Shown: one piece after another, positions 1-8,100 of the stretch
Layout: the number at the start of each line of letters is the position of its first letter
Position numbering within the stretch: the stretch's first letter is position 1
NCBI GenBank assembly: GCA_024280615.1
Contig: JAJRPU010000052.1
Location: 1 to 8,917 of the forward strand
DNA length: 8,917 nt
Source: Bacteroidota bacterium
Lineage (GTDB): Bacteria > Bacteroidota > Bacteroidia > JAADEI01
Reading direction: 5' to 3'
Made by a program: the position numbers and the translations under genes
The notes under the pieces: model-generated
Told to the model about the DNA's origin: nothing
The model's input: only the letters and a program-made list of their open reading frames with translations
The model's database searches: none

Positions 1-445
1 CAGAGAAGGATATGCTTCCTATTAAGGTTCCGATAAGGATACTTCCATATTCCAAATAGGCATATAAATCCCATGTTTCAGGATGGAAATGATAAACTTC
101 AACAAGAGAGATAAGTGCCACACAAGCGCCTCCCATACCGTTGAATAAGGAAACCATTTGAGGCATTGCGGTCATAGGGACTTTCCGAGCAGCCCATGTT
201 CCCGCTACACTACCTATTCCCAGTCCAGCAATGATTAATCCAAGGTTTGTCATCGGCATCAAATCTTCCAAAACCAGATATAGAATTGTAGCGAGAATGG
301 CTATACCCATTCCTATAGCGGCAACTGCATTTCCACGACGAGCGGTTCTGGGATGGCTCATCATTTTTAAGCCAAATACAAAAGAAAGAGCGGCTATTAA
401 ATAAGCGATTTCCAGAACCACTTTTGCCAACCCTTCTTCCATCAT
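1..445 (-). CDS. pntB: NAD(P) transhydrogenase subunit beta, N-terminal part (runs off left edge)
   Basis: This is the beta subunit of the proton-translocating transhydrogenase, an inner-membrane enzyme that couples hydride transfer from NADH to NADP+ to proton entry. I translated the minus strand by hand: 148 codons are open from ATG 445 to the window edge, about a third of the usual length of roughly 460-480 residues. The part seen is membrane domain: hydrophobic helices at about residues 9-26, 41-58 and 68-85, then the family segment MTAMPQMVSLFNGMGG (about residues 94-109) and another hydrophobic helix. The NADP-binding domain III lies outside the window. The start ATG overlaps the stop of pntAB (ATGA, 442-445), which indicates translational coupling. 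A second ATG follows immediately at 442, and no good Shine-Dalgarno is present. The identification is firm; only the missing C-terminus cannot be judged. Confidence 0.93.
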   Translation of the reverse strand, partial: MMEEGLAKVVLEIAYLIAALSFVFGLKMMSHPRTARRGNAVAAIGMGIAILATILYLVLEDLMPMTNLGLIIAGLGIGSVAGTWAARKVPMTAMPQMVSLFNGMGGACVALISLVEVYHFHPETWDLYAYLEYGSILIGTLIGSISFS

Positions 446-756
446 TGTTTCTTCTTTTCTTTGAACATTTCAAGCATTCGGTCCGTAACAACAAATCCTC
501 CAACAACATTAAGCGTTCCTAATATCACTGCTAAAAATCCAAAAGTTAGTAGTAATAAGTTATCTTCCGGTGCCAAGGCAAGGGCAATTATACCGCCGAT
601 AATTACTACTCCGTGGATGGCGTTAGCCCCTGACATTAATGGCGTGTGCAAGATGGTTGGCACTGCAGAAATGACTTCAACTCCGAGAAAAAGAGCGAGG
701 ATAACAATGTAAATCATGTCAAGGTTGGAAAGGAAGAATTCTATCCACACATTCAT
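442..756 (-). CDS. pntAB: NAD(P) transhydrogenase subunit alpha part 2 (small membrane subunit)
   Basis: This 104-residue protein is the small membrane part of the transhydrogenase. In E. coli it is fused to the C-terminus of PntA, but many bacteria encode it separately, as here. Three hydrophobic helices are visible, at about residues 13-33, 45-63 and 66-90. The family signatures VPTILHTPLMSGANAIHGV (32-50) and LNVVGGFVVTDRMLEMF (82-98) are intact, and the tail is lysine-rich and presumably cytoplasmic. With PntB it forms the proton-conducting membrane domain. Its ATG overlaps the pntAA stop and its own stop overlaps the pntB start, both through ATGA, so the three genes are almost certainly one coupled operon. 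No Shine-Dalgarno precedes the start; the upstream bases are A-rich. Confidence 0.95.
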   Translation of the reverse strand: MNVWIEFFLSNLDMIYIVILALFLGVEVISAVPTILHTPLMSGANAIHGVVIIGGIIALALAPEDNLLLLTFGFLAVILGTLNVVGGFVVTDRMLEMFKEKKKQ

Positions 757-1859
757 TGTTCTTTTGATTTAAGTGCAGGGTGTCTTAGTTCGCTGTTGTA
801 AACAATTGTACAATCATTAATTATTTGGTCAGAAAAATCAAATTGAAATTCTTCATCTTTAATCAATAAGCCCAAGAGGTTAACAATGTTTTTGCTGAAT
901 AAGGTGCTTGCGGTTCTTGGCTTTCTGGCTGGCAAGCTGGTATATCCAACCACCTTAGCGTTTCCATATTCAACTATCTCATCTGGCTTGGTCACTTCTG
1001 TGTTTCCACCGAACTGAGCGGCGAGGTCAACGACAACGCTTCCAGCAGGCATGTTTTCCAGAGCCTTCTTTGTAATGAGCACCGGTGCTTTGGTGCCGGG
1101 CACTACAGCCGAAGTAATAATCAGATTTGTTCGGCTTGCTTGTTTTTCAAAAGTTTCCTGTTGCCTTTTCAGGAACTCCTCTGGTTGTTCCACTGCATAG
1201 CCCCCTTTCTCTTCCGTTCGGGCTCCTTCCAGTTGCAACACCTGAGCCCCTAAACTTCTTATTTCCTCCTGAGCAGACTCTCTAACATCATATCCCGTTA
1301 TGCGAGCCCCTAGGCGTTTTGCCGTGGCAATGGCTTGTAATCCAGCCACTCCTGCACCAATCACTAAAACTTCAACTGGTTTAACCATTCCGGCGGCAGT
1401 AGAAAGCATAGGCATCAAGATGGGCAATAGTTCAGCCCCGAGAATAACTGCTTCATAGCCCGCTATAGTTGCCTGAGAGGACAGGACATCCATAGACTGA
1501 GCCCTTGTAATCCGAGGTATAGCATCCAAGGCGATTAGAGTTGCATTAGCGTCTGCCACTTTAAGTGCCCTGTCCCTGTGCCACAGGAAATAAGTCAGAC
1601 AAATCAACGTTTGTCCTTCTCTTAACTTAAGGTCTAACGGAAAGTTTACTGAAATAATGACATCTCCGTTAGAATAAACTTCCTCTCTGGTAACGATTTT
1701 TGCCCCTGCCTCCTCATATTCTTTATTATCAAATAAGGCATTGAGTCCCGCTTCCTTTTCAACAAAAACTTCTACACCTTTTTTCACAAGAGAAGCGGCG
1801 TCCTGTGGCACTAAAGCCACTCTACCATCCGAATCCTTCAAGACCCCAACCCTAACCAT
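753..1859 (-). CDS. pntAA: NAD(P) transhydrogenase subunit alpha part 1 (NAD(H)-binding)
   Basis: This 368-residue soluble subunit forms domain I, the NAD(H)-binding peripheral part of the transhydrogenase. It belongs to the alanine dehydrogenase/PntA superfamily. The N-terminal GVLKDSDGRVALVP (5-18) is the AlaDH/PNT N-domain start. RITRAQSMDVLSSQATIAGY (116-135) is the diagnostic RAQ motif. VLVIGAGVAGLQAIATAKRLGA (164-185) is the Rossmann nucleotide-binding loop, followed by the acidic strand end at DVR (191-193). The segment GGYAVEQPEEFLKRQ (219-233) and the downstream VVVDLAAQFGGNTE (275-288) match the family; many homologues have DLAAEQGGN in the latter. Length is normal for the split form. 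The ATG at 1859 is supported by homology to family N-termini. Alanine dehydrogenase is excluded by the adjacent pntAB and pntB and by the RAQ motif. The gap upstream to dnaN is 78 nt. Confidence 0.96.
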   Translation of the reverse strand: MVRVGVLKDSDGRVALVPQDAASLVKKGVEVFVEKEAGLNALFDNKEYEEAGAKIVTREEVYSNGDVIISVNFPLDLKLREGQTLICLTYFLWHRDRALKVADANATLIALDAIPRITRAQSMDVLSSQATIAGYEAVILGAELLPILMPMLSTAAGMVKPVEVLVIGAGVAGLQAIATAKRLGARITGYDVRESAQEEIRSLGAQVLQLEGARTEEKGGYAVEQPEEFLKRQQETFEKQASRTNLIITSAVVPGTKAPVLITKKALENMPAGSVVVDLAAQFGGNTEVTKPDEIVEYGNAKVVGYTSLPARKPRTASTLFSKNIVNLLGLLIKDEEFQFDFSDQIINDCTIVYNSELRHPALKSKEQ

Positions 1860-1937
1860 ATCAGTTTATTGAAGCTAAAATAGATTTTTTTTATATGTCT
1901 TGTGATGACTATTGTCATGGATATTGCACTTGTATAT
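1860..1937 (-). promoter_or_regulatory. dnaN-pntAA intergenic region with a small inverted repeat
   Basis: This 78-nt gap separates dnaN from pntAA on the same strand. It is AT-rich and holds the inverted repeat ATGAC-TATT-GTCAT at 1905-1918, about 45 nt upstream of the pntAA start. I see no exact TAnnTTTG element and no hairpin followed by a T-tract reading on the minus strand, so there is no clear terminator after dnaN. The gap could carry a weak internal promoter or operator, or just be the untranslated linker of a dnaN-pnt transcript. The 5-bp stem is short enough to be chance. Confidence 0.3.
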
Positions 1938-3065
1938 TTAGGACCCCACTGGCATAATCATTACCAAAGCCTTGCGGTTTTCTATCTCCTGAGCGGGATA
2001 GATCATCACTGGATGGTCAACAGAGGCAAACTCTATTCTCAACTCATCAGTGGGAAAGTTCTTAATGGCTTCTTCAAGGAATGGGGCATTAAAGGTAACA
2101 TTCATGGGCTCTCCTTGATAGGTCGCCATGAGTTTCTCTTCCGCTCTGTTAGAAAAGTCTATATCTTCGGCAATTAGCTTTGGTTCAGTACTTAACTCAA
2201 ACACTACTGCCTGAGTAGTACGGTTAGCAAACAGAGACACTCTCTTTAAGGCGGTCAACAACTGCTCCTTGCTGGCTACCAGATAGTTAGGATATGAATC
2301 TGGAATTATCTGTTTGTAATCTGGGAATGCGGCATCAACAAGTTGAGAATAGAAGAGTGTGTCTCCGAATTGGAAAAATGCATATTTATCATTGAAGGTT
2401 AAAGTAACATTAGTTGCTTCATCGGAAGGTAAGATATCTTTAAGTATGGTTGCAGACTTTCTGGGCAGGATAAAGGACGTTGGCTGGAAGGTTCCCGTTG
2501 TCCCAGATATTTCCTTTGTGGAATAGAGGATTAGTCTGTGGGCATCCGTTGCAACGAAATTAATTCCCTGGTCCTGAAATTCTATGTTGATTCCTGCCAA
2601 TGCCCTGTTGGTTTCTTCATCTTTTGATGCGGCGAATAATGTAGTTTCAATGAAATGTTTAAGCAAATGAGCTGGCAAGACAACTTGGTTACCTCCTTCT
2701 ATCTCAGGAAGCATAGGGAATTCTTCGGGGTTATCGCCTGTGATTGTAAACTTACCTGTTCCAGTAGATAGAGTAAGAGAAAACCGTGATTGGTCAATTT
2801 CTATAGCCAATTGCTCATCCTTAACATTTCTCAGAAACTCAAGGAACATCTTAGCTGGAACTGCTGCTTTACCACTGTCCTGCCCAGTTACACCTATCAC
2901 AGTTCGCATACCACTCTCTAAATTATTACCAATGAGTTCCATTTTACCGTCTTTAATCTCCATAAGGAAGCACCTAAGTACGGGCAGAATAGTATTCTCA
3001 GATATCACTCGCTTCACTTCTTTGCAAGCGTCCAACAGCTCTTCGGCAGAAACATTAAACTGCAT
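1938..3065 (-). CDS. dnaN: DNA polymerase III subunit beta (sliding clamp)
   Basis: The product is the ring-shaped processivity clamp that holds DNA polymerase III and many repair proteins on DNA. I place the start at ATG 3065 (375 residues) because the protein then begins MQFNVSAEELL, matching the canonical clamp N-terminus (MKF-type). An in-frame TTG at 3074 would add three residues and is less likely. Family landmarks run the whole length: NTILPVL (24-30), ATDAHRL (172-178), FPDYKQIIP (247-255), a third domain with GEPMNVTFNAPFLEEAIKNF (318-337), and the C-terminal VMIMPVGS (368-375) corresponding to the conserved hydrophobic-MP end. All three clamp folds are therefore present at normal length. 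dnaA and recF are not beside it in this window; instead it lies upstream of the transhydrogenase operon and divergent from a glycosyltransferase. Confidence 0.97.
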   Translation of the reverse strand: MQFNVSAEELLDACKEVKRVISENTILPVLRCFLMEIKDGKMELIGNNLESGMRTVIGVTGQDSGKAAVPAKMFLEFLRNVKDEQLAIEIDQSRFSLTLSTGTGKFTITGDNPEEFPMLPEIEGGNQVVLPAHLLKHFIETTLFAASKDEETNRALAGINIEFQDQGINFVATDAHRLILYSTKEISGTTGTFQPTSFILPRKSATILKDILPSDEATNVTLTFNDKYAFFQFGDTLFYSQLVDAAFPDYKQIIPDSYPNYLVASKEQLLTALKRVSLFANRTTQAVVFELSTEPKLIAEDIDFSNRAEEKLMATYQGEPMNVTFNAPFLEEAIKNFPTDELRIEFASVDHPVMIYPAQEIENRKALVMIMPVGS

Positions 3066-3085
3066 ATCTTCCAAATTTTCCTCTA

Positions 3086-3093
3086 CAAAGATA
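3086..3093 (-). promoter_or_regulatory. dnaN: Candidate Bacteroidota-type -7 element for dnaN
   Basis: On the minus strand this octamer reads TATCTTTG, an exact match to the Bacteroidota -7 consensus TAnnTTTG. It ends 20 nt before ATG 3065. If transcription starts a few bases downstream, the leader would be short, and the alternative TTG start at 3074 would be nearly leaderless, which favours the ATG. No TTG is found at the expected -33 distance, so the element is only half supported. Confidence 0.4.
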
Positions 3094-3168
3094 AGTCATC
3101 TTTTTTTACGTAGGTATTGAAGTCTTCATAAATGCTTTACCAAATAAAATAACTGTCCAACGGCTCCT

Positions 3169-3176
3169 TACGTTTA
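3169..3176 (+). promoter_or_regulatory. Weak candidate -7 element for the glycosyltransferase
   Basis: The octamer TACGTTTA matches TAnnTTTG at five of six fixed positions. It lies 7 nt before ATG 3184 and 28 nt before the alternative GTG start at 3205. The rest of the 118-nt divergent gap (3066-3183) shows no small gene, RNA or strong repeat. No TTG lies at the -33 distance. Confidence 0.25.
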
Positions 3177-3183
3177 TCTTAAA

Positions 3184-4299
3184 ATGCTCAAAAGGGAAGG
3201 AAATGTGTTTGACATAGTGATAGTTGTGAATAGCAATGTTAAGTATGATAGTAGGGTAAGGCGCTTGTGTAAAGTGATTCAACAGAGGGGATTGCGAGGA
3301 TTGGTTATTTGCTCCCATACAGAAGAAAAAAATGTGTATGGCATTCCTGTTGTGAGTTTAAACATTGAGAAGAAGGGGTTTAAGAGTTTTATCCAGTTCA
3401 CAATACGTAGCTTTACCATCCTTAAAAACATAAAATTTAGAGTTATCATTGGTTGCGACACAGATTCCTTGCCCTCCTCTCGCATAGTTTCTCTTCTCAA
3501 AGGAAAAACTCTAATTTTTGATGCTCATGAATACATTACAGGGACGGAAGAAGCCCGACGTTCCCCATGGCGACACTTCTTATGGGAACTGATTGAACAA
3601 ATTTTCATCAGACTATCTCCTCTGGGTATGACGGTAAATGAAAGCATTGCTTATATCTTTAAGAAAAAATATGGCGTTAACTACATAGTTGTTAGGAACA
3701 TTCCATTTTTTGAGGACATTGCCTCCCCTACGTATTGCTTCTATCCCCCGGCTATAATATATGCTGGCACACTAAGTGGCGATAGGAAATTAGAAGAGTT
3801 AATAAAAGCAGTTGCAGAGTTGAAGTTTCCGGTTCAGATATTGATTTCAGGAAGTGGACATTCACTGGAAAAGCTTAGAAAGACTGCCACGGAACTTGGA
3901 ATTTCGGACAAAGTGCAATTTCTCGGGATGGTAGAACCCTCAAGATTAAAAGATTTTATTTCCAGAAGCTGGATAGGAGTTAATTTACTTTCACACACTA
4001 ATATAAACTTCTATTTTTCTCTGGCAAATAAGTTTTTTGATTATGTCCACTGTGGGGTTCCTCAAATAACTATGAGGTTTCCTGAATATAAGAAGTTAAA
4101 CACTAAGTTTCCTGTGGCTATATTACTCAAACGAGCCAGTGTCCCCAAGATAGCAACAGCTATAAAAAAGCTCCACGTTGACAAACAAACATATCTAACA
4201 TTAAAGCAAAATACTTACAAAGCCCGTAAAGAATGGAATTTCCAAAAAGAAAGCAAAAAACTAATCGTCCTTCTCAAACATGCTCTAAGTATTAGCTAA
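3184..4299 (+). CDS. Glycosyltransferase, GT-B fold, family 4-like
   Basis: This 371-residue enzyme most likely transfers a sugar from an activated donor during surface polysaccharide, lipopolysaccharide or glycolipid synthesis; donor and acceptor cannot be read from sequence. The N-terminal acceptor domain begins FDIVIVVNSNVKYDSRVRR (9-27), with the DSRV signature common in GT4 proteins, and continues with CDTDSLP (91-97) and FDAHEYI (112-118). The donor domain begins near IIYAGTLSGDRKLEELIKAV (191-210). SLANKFFDYVHCGVPQI (279-295) is a variant of the usual S-PNK-FEYM-AGLPVI region. No signal peptide or transmembrane helix is seen. ATG 3184 is taken as start, but GTG 3205 is a real alternative: it is preceded by AAGGGAAGGA at Shine-Dalgarno spacing and would begin VFDIVIVV, closer to family starts. 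The gene stands alone, divergent from dnaN and convergent with DUF4349; its stop abuts that of the next gene. Confidence 0.85.
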   Translation: MLKREGNVFDIVIVVNSNVKYDSRVRRLCKVIQQRGLRGLVICSHTEEKNVYGIPVVSLNIEKKGFKSFIQFTIRSFTILKNIKFRVIIGCDTDSLPSSRIVSLLKGKTLIFDAHEYITGTEEARRSPWRHFLWELIEQIFIRLSPLGMTVNESIAYIFKKKYGVNYIVVRNIPFFEDIASPTYCFYPPAIIYAGTLSGDRKLEELIKAVAELKFPVQILISGSGHSLEKLRKTATELGISDKVQFLGMVEPSRLKDFISRSWIGVNLLSHTNINFYFSLANKFFDYVHCGVPQITMRFPEYKKLNTKFPVAILLKRASVPKIATAIKKLHVDKQTYLTLKQNTYKARKEWNFQKESKKLIVLLKHALSIS

Positions 4300-5118
4300 T
4301 CACCGCTTTTTCTTATTTTTCTTGTATATTGCTCTTACCAATAACACTAGTGTTATGACAAGCCAAATTGGCCATAGTGCAATAAATACAAGGGAAGTGT
4401 ATTCCAAAATATCAATCCCTATCTCAAGGCTTTTGCGAACTTTTTCCCAATAGGATGCTTCATAGCCTGGCGTCTCAAGCGTTTCTGTTGAAATCTTAAT
4501 TGTTATTGTGGAATATGTGACCATCCTGTCATACATTTTAATGCGTCCTTCAATGTGTTCTATATCTCGCCTTATATCTTCTAAACGTTCCTGCACCTTC
4601 AGGATTTCTTCAATGGTCTTTGCTTCATTCAACAGTTTCAGATACTGTTTCTCTGTTTCCTTTTTGACTTTAAGTCGGGTTTGTAAGTCATAATATTTGT
4701 CCGTTATGTCTTCGGTAGTTATGGTATATTCTACAACTTTTTCTCCTGTGTTTTTAAGGAATTCCATAAAAGCAAAGAAGTTCTCAGATGGCACTCCCAC
4801 CGTAATGTGAATTGTTTGCTCAGCCTTTTCATAACGTTCATGTTTGATATATCCCCCATATTTATGTGTTTTAGCATGTACAAGTTGCCTTATGCTGTCA
4901 ATATTATCATCAACGATCCATATCTCCCCTTCGTAAATTATTTTCCGTTGAGACTCAGTGGTCTTATAAGATGAAGACTTATCAGTAGAAATCTCTACTA
5001 ACTCATTTGTAGACACCTCTGCGCTACTAAATTCGTCAGAACTGCCACTGCCATCGCCCCCACACCCAAAAAACATTGTTGAAACAATGCCAAGAACAAT
5101 TAGTGCCCTTTTAAACAC
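4300..5118 (-). CDS. DUF4349-family lipoprotein with C-terminal membrane anchor
   Basis: This 272-residue envelope protein is of unknown function. A basic N-terminus and hydrophobic core lead to a lipobox ending FFGC, so Cys19 is the likely lipidation site. A Ser/Asp/Glu-rich linker follows (20-57). The DUF4349 core then starts with RKIIYEGEIWIV (58-69), includes YGGYI (87-91), ITDKYYDLQTRLKVKK (138-153), a helical, probably coiled-coil stretch (about 145-197), and VTYSTITIKI (200-209). A transmembrane helix at about 242-264 ends in the basic tail KKNKKKR. Lipid anchor plus helix imply an inner-membrane protein with its core outside the cytoplasm, as is usual for this family. The start is GTG 5118: no in-frame ATG exists between it and an upstream TAA. 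No Shine-Dalgarno is visible. It lies 37 nt downstream of the SNF2 gene. The family call is from recognised core motifs; the role is unknown. Confidence 0.85.
   Translation of the reverse strand: MFKRALIVLGIVSTMFFGCGGDGSGSSDEFSSAEVSTNELVEISTDKSSSYKTTESQRKIIYEGEIWIVDDNIDSIRQLVHAKTHKYGGYIKHERYEKAEQTIHITVGVPSENFFAFMEFLKNTGEKVVEYTITTEDITDKYYDLQTRLKVKKETEKQYLKLLNEAKTIEEILKVQERLEDIRRDIEHIEGRIKMYDRMVTYSTITIKISTETLETPGYEASYWEKVRKSLEIGIDILEYTSLVFIALWPIWLVITLVLLVRAIYKKNKKKR
4341..4356. repeat. Perfect 16-bp palindrome ATAACACTAGTGTTAT
   Basis: The sequence is its own reverse complement over all 16 bases. It lies inside the DUF4349 coding region at the C-terminal transmembrane helix (codons for I-T-L-V-L), about 40 bp from the convergent stop junction. 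It has no unpaired loop and no T-tract follows it on the plus strand, so it is not a standard intrinsic terminator. It could be a protein-binding site or simply chance. Confidence 0.5.
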
Positions 5119-5134
5119 ATCCAGATAATTTTAT

Positions 5135-5142
5135 CAAAGGTA
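5135..5142 (-). promoter_or_regulatory. Candidate -7 element for the DUF4349 gene
   Basis: Read on the minus strand this is TACCTTTG, an exact TAnnTTTG match, inside the 37-nt gap between the SNF2 stop and the DUF4349 GTG start. It ends 16 nt before the start codon. No TTG is found at the -33 distance; that region would lie in the end of the SNF2 coding sequence. If real, the DUF4349 gene has its own promoter in addition to possible read-through from the SNF2 gene. Confidence 0.4.
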
Positions 5143-5155
5143 CTAAATCTACTAG

Positions 5156-8100
5156 TTAAATCTCTATTTCCGGCACAAGAACTTTTATAATTTGGTCTAG
5201 TTGGTCAACAGATATGGATTTCCACTGTTTACTATCATTTGACATAACAATATCAAAAAGTTGTTGCTTTTTTTTCTGTAGTTCAAACACCTGTTCCTCT
5301 ATCGTGTTCTTAGAGACCAATCTGAATACAAACACAGGTTTTTGTTGTCCCATTCTGTGTGCTCTGTCGGCAGCCTGTTTCTCTACCGCTGGATTCCACC
5401 ATGGATCAAGGATTATCACATAATCGGCAGCAGTTAGGTTTAATCCGAATCCTCCTGCCTTCAGTGTTAACAAAAAGATTGGCACATCAGGGTTCTCACT
5501 AAATTCTTTTATTGCCTTCTGACGTTGTTTAGCAGGCGTTTTACCACTGAGAAACGAATATTTCCACCCCTGTTGAGTCAACAAATCTGCTAACAACTCA
5601 AGAGGTTTAACGAAACTGGAAAACACAAGTGCTTTATGTCCTCCAGAAGCAATATCATTAAGCAGAATCAAGAGTTGTTCAAATTTTCCAGATGGTCCGC
5701 TATATTTAGAGTCCAGTATCTTGGGATGGATTGCGGCTTGTCTGAGCCTCATTAATGCAGAGAGCAATTTAATGCGTGCTTCCCAGTATTCCTGTTGTTT
5801 TTTTAGTTCAAGCACTGTTTTTCTGAAATATTCAAATGCCTCATCATAGAAAGACTTGTGTTCGACAGGCAGAGTACATAGGATTGTTTCCTCCGTTTTG
5901 GGTGGCAAATCCTTAAGAACCATTTCTTTCGTTCGCCTCAGAATCAATGGCTTAACATATTCTCTCAATATTTCAAGGGCAATTATATCTATGTGGATAG
6001 CCGCGCCTCTCTTTAAATTCTGTTCTGCTTTTATGAAAATGTTTCTAAACACTTCATACGTGCCCAGAATCCCTGGCATGAGCAGGGACATTTGCGTCCA
6101 CAGTTCAGACAGGGAATTTTCAATTGGTGTGCCTGTCAGAGCAAGTTTAAATTTAGCATTTAGTTGTCTAATTGCTTTAGCAGTCTTGGAAGTTCTCTGC
6201 TTAACAGCAGATGAAGCCTCGTCAAGGATTAAAATATGAAACTGTTTTTCTTTAAGAAAATCTATGTCGTTCCTAACAAGTCCATAAGTAGTAAGAATAA
6301 GGTCATAATCGTGAAATTGAAAGTTTTTCCTGTCTGTTCCGTCATAGATGCCAATCCTTAGGTGTGGTGTGAATTTTTGAGCCTCCGAAAACCACTGATA
6401 AAGCAACGACCTTGGCACAATAATCAAATCTGGGTTTTCCACCTGTGTTGATTCCCTGATTCCACTGATGAATGCTAGCACTTGAACTGTCTTGCCCAAC
6501 CCCATGTCATCTGCAAGGATTCCACCCAATTCATAGTCATATAGCATTCTCATCCAGCGATAGCCTTCCCTTTGATATGGTCGTAACTTCCCTTTGAATT
6601 TTTTGGGTAAAGGATATCGTGGTAATTTCTTAATTTTTGTTAGTTTTTTATATTTACCAATGCTATGCTCGATATCAATGTCCCACGAAACGTCAAGTGT
6701 CTCTTCAGCCTCATTGAGCAGGTCAAGAATAAACAAATTGTCCAGCTCTACTTTATTTCCCGACTTGATGAGCGACTCCAATTTTTCGAGTAGAGCCTGC
6801 AATTTGGGATGAATAATTCTTTTTGACCCATCAGCAAGTTTAACATATTTAACCTTTTCATCTTTTTGTTTCTTCCACTGCTTTAAAACTTCCTCAATTG
6901 ATAATTGAGCGTTATCTCCCTCCCACTCAACCACTCCTTCAAGTTTCAACCAGTCAATTCCCGTAGATGAAACCTCAAGTTTAATTTTGGGTGGTCTGAT
7001 ATTCAATAGTTCATCGGAAGAGAACACGTCCACACCCAACGATACAATTTTAGGAACATATTCCTCTAAGAATTCAAAAGGGTGGATACCTGACCTAACG
7101 GGCATCATAAAATCAGCATCCCGACGCAAATAGTTTAGACCATATTTTTTTTGTGCAAGTTTACGGTAGATAGCATATTCTTCGTCGGGGTCCCTTAGAA
7201 CGTAGTAAAATCCCTCGCCCCTATCCAGAAACTCAAAGAATTGTCTCTCGTTTCTAAAGTCCACTTCCACCTTTCCGTATTTGAACCGTAATCGGGCATA
7301 AATTTTATTGTTTTTAAGTTCAAGATACAATCTTGGTTTGGGCTCTTTATTTTCTATCGTTTCCAACTCCTCTCCGAAAATCATTAAACGTATGAACCCA
7401 CGATTAATGCCCTCTTTATTCATCGCATCTATGAACTCCTGCTTGGAAATTGTTACTCCTATCGGTGGTGCCTTGTCCGGTTCATCATATATGGGATATA
7501 TTACATTGCCATACATTAGATTTACATTTTTGCCATACTTAATCTCGTAAGTAACACTATAACCATCTTGGTCAGAAGCCAACACATGCTTTTCGTCAGA
7601 AAACTCAGGCATGGGTATAGTCGTAAACATTAGCCCTGGATATACATCAATGACATATTTCTCAGCTCCCTTTTCTTCTCCTACCAATGAGGCAATGTAT
7701 GTGAAATTAAATGCTTCCAAAACTTCTTCAAACACAAAAACCTTATCCACTCTCTTTTTATCTGATAGTGGCAGGCATCTTTTATCCACAAACACAGGGA
7801 CCCAACCGCTGAAAGCGAGTTCCTTCTCAAGAGCGTTCATAAAAGATGGAAATTTGGTAGCAGGAATACCCTCTTCTGTCTTATAATCCTTTAAGAAGTC
7901 ATCAAGTGTTTTTGCAAGGGGCACATATTTCAAGTTCTCAATAGTAGTTTGCTTTTTCAATTTGCTTCTGTCAAACACTACTTTCCGTTCCCTCCATGCT
8001 TTCTCCATAACTTTTGGTAGATGCTTCCTGAATTTCATATAAGAATTAAAATAGTTGGCATCCATAGTAAAGAACCCTGGAATTGCGACCCAATCCCTTG

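Noticed and set aside
210..509. Minus-strand open frame of 99 codons across the pntAB/pntB junction.
   Set aside because: It is out of frame with two firmly identified transhydrogenase genes on the same strand and has no family features.
1902..2177. Plus-strand open frame of 91 codons spanning the dnaN-pntAA gap and the end of dnaN.
   Set aside because: Most of it is antisense to the conserved dnaN C-terminus, and it resembles no known family.
3066..3074. N-terminal extension of dnaN to an in-frame TTG at 3074.
   Set aside because: It would add only Met-Glu-Asp before the canonical clamp N-terminus, and the candidate promoter would leave almost no leader. ATG 3065 is preferred.
2740..3120. 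Plus-strand open frame of 126 codons overlapping the start of dnaN.
   Set aside because: It is antisense to highly conserved dnaN coding sequence and has low-complexity, Ser-rich content without family features.
5856..6239. Plus-strand open frame of 127 codons opposite the SNF2 gene.
   Set aside because: It lies wholly antisense to the conserved SNF2 ATPase core, has no recognisable domain and is an expected shadow frame.
6893..6909. Inverted repeat CTCAATT-GAT-AATTGAG.
   Set aside because: It is within SNF2 coding sequence far from gene ends, with no T-tract; a 7-bp stem in AT-rich DNA is readily chance.
7743..7790. DnaA-box-like sequences: TTATCCACT at 7743-7751 and a perfect TTATCCACA at 7782-7790.
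   Set aside because: Both lie inside the SNF2 coding region and both encode Val-Asp-Lys in the same frame, so the similarity is explained by protein sequence. There is no AT-rich unwinding region or box cluster, so this is not an origin.
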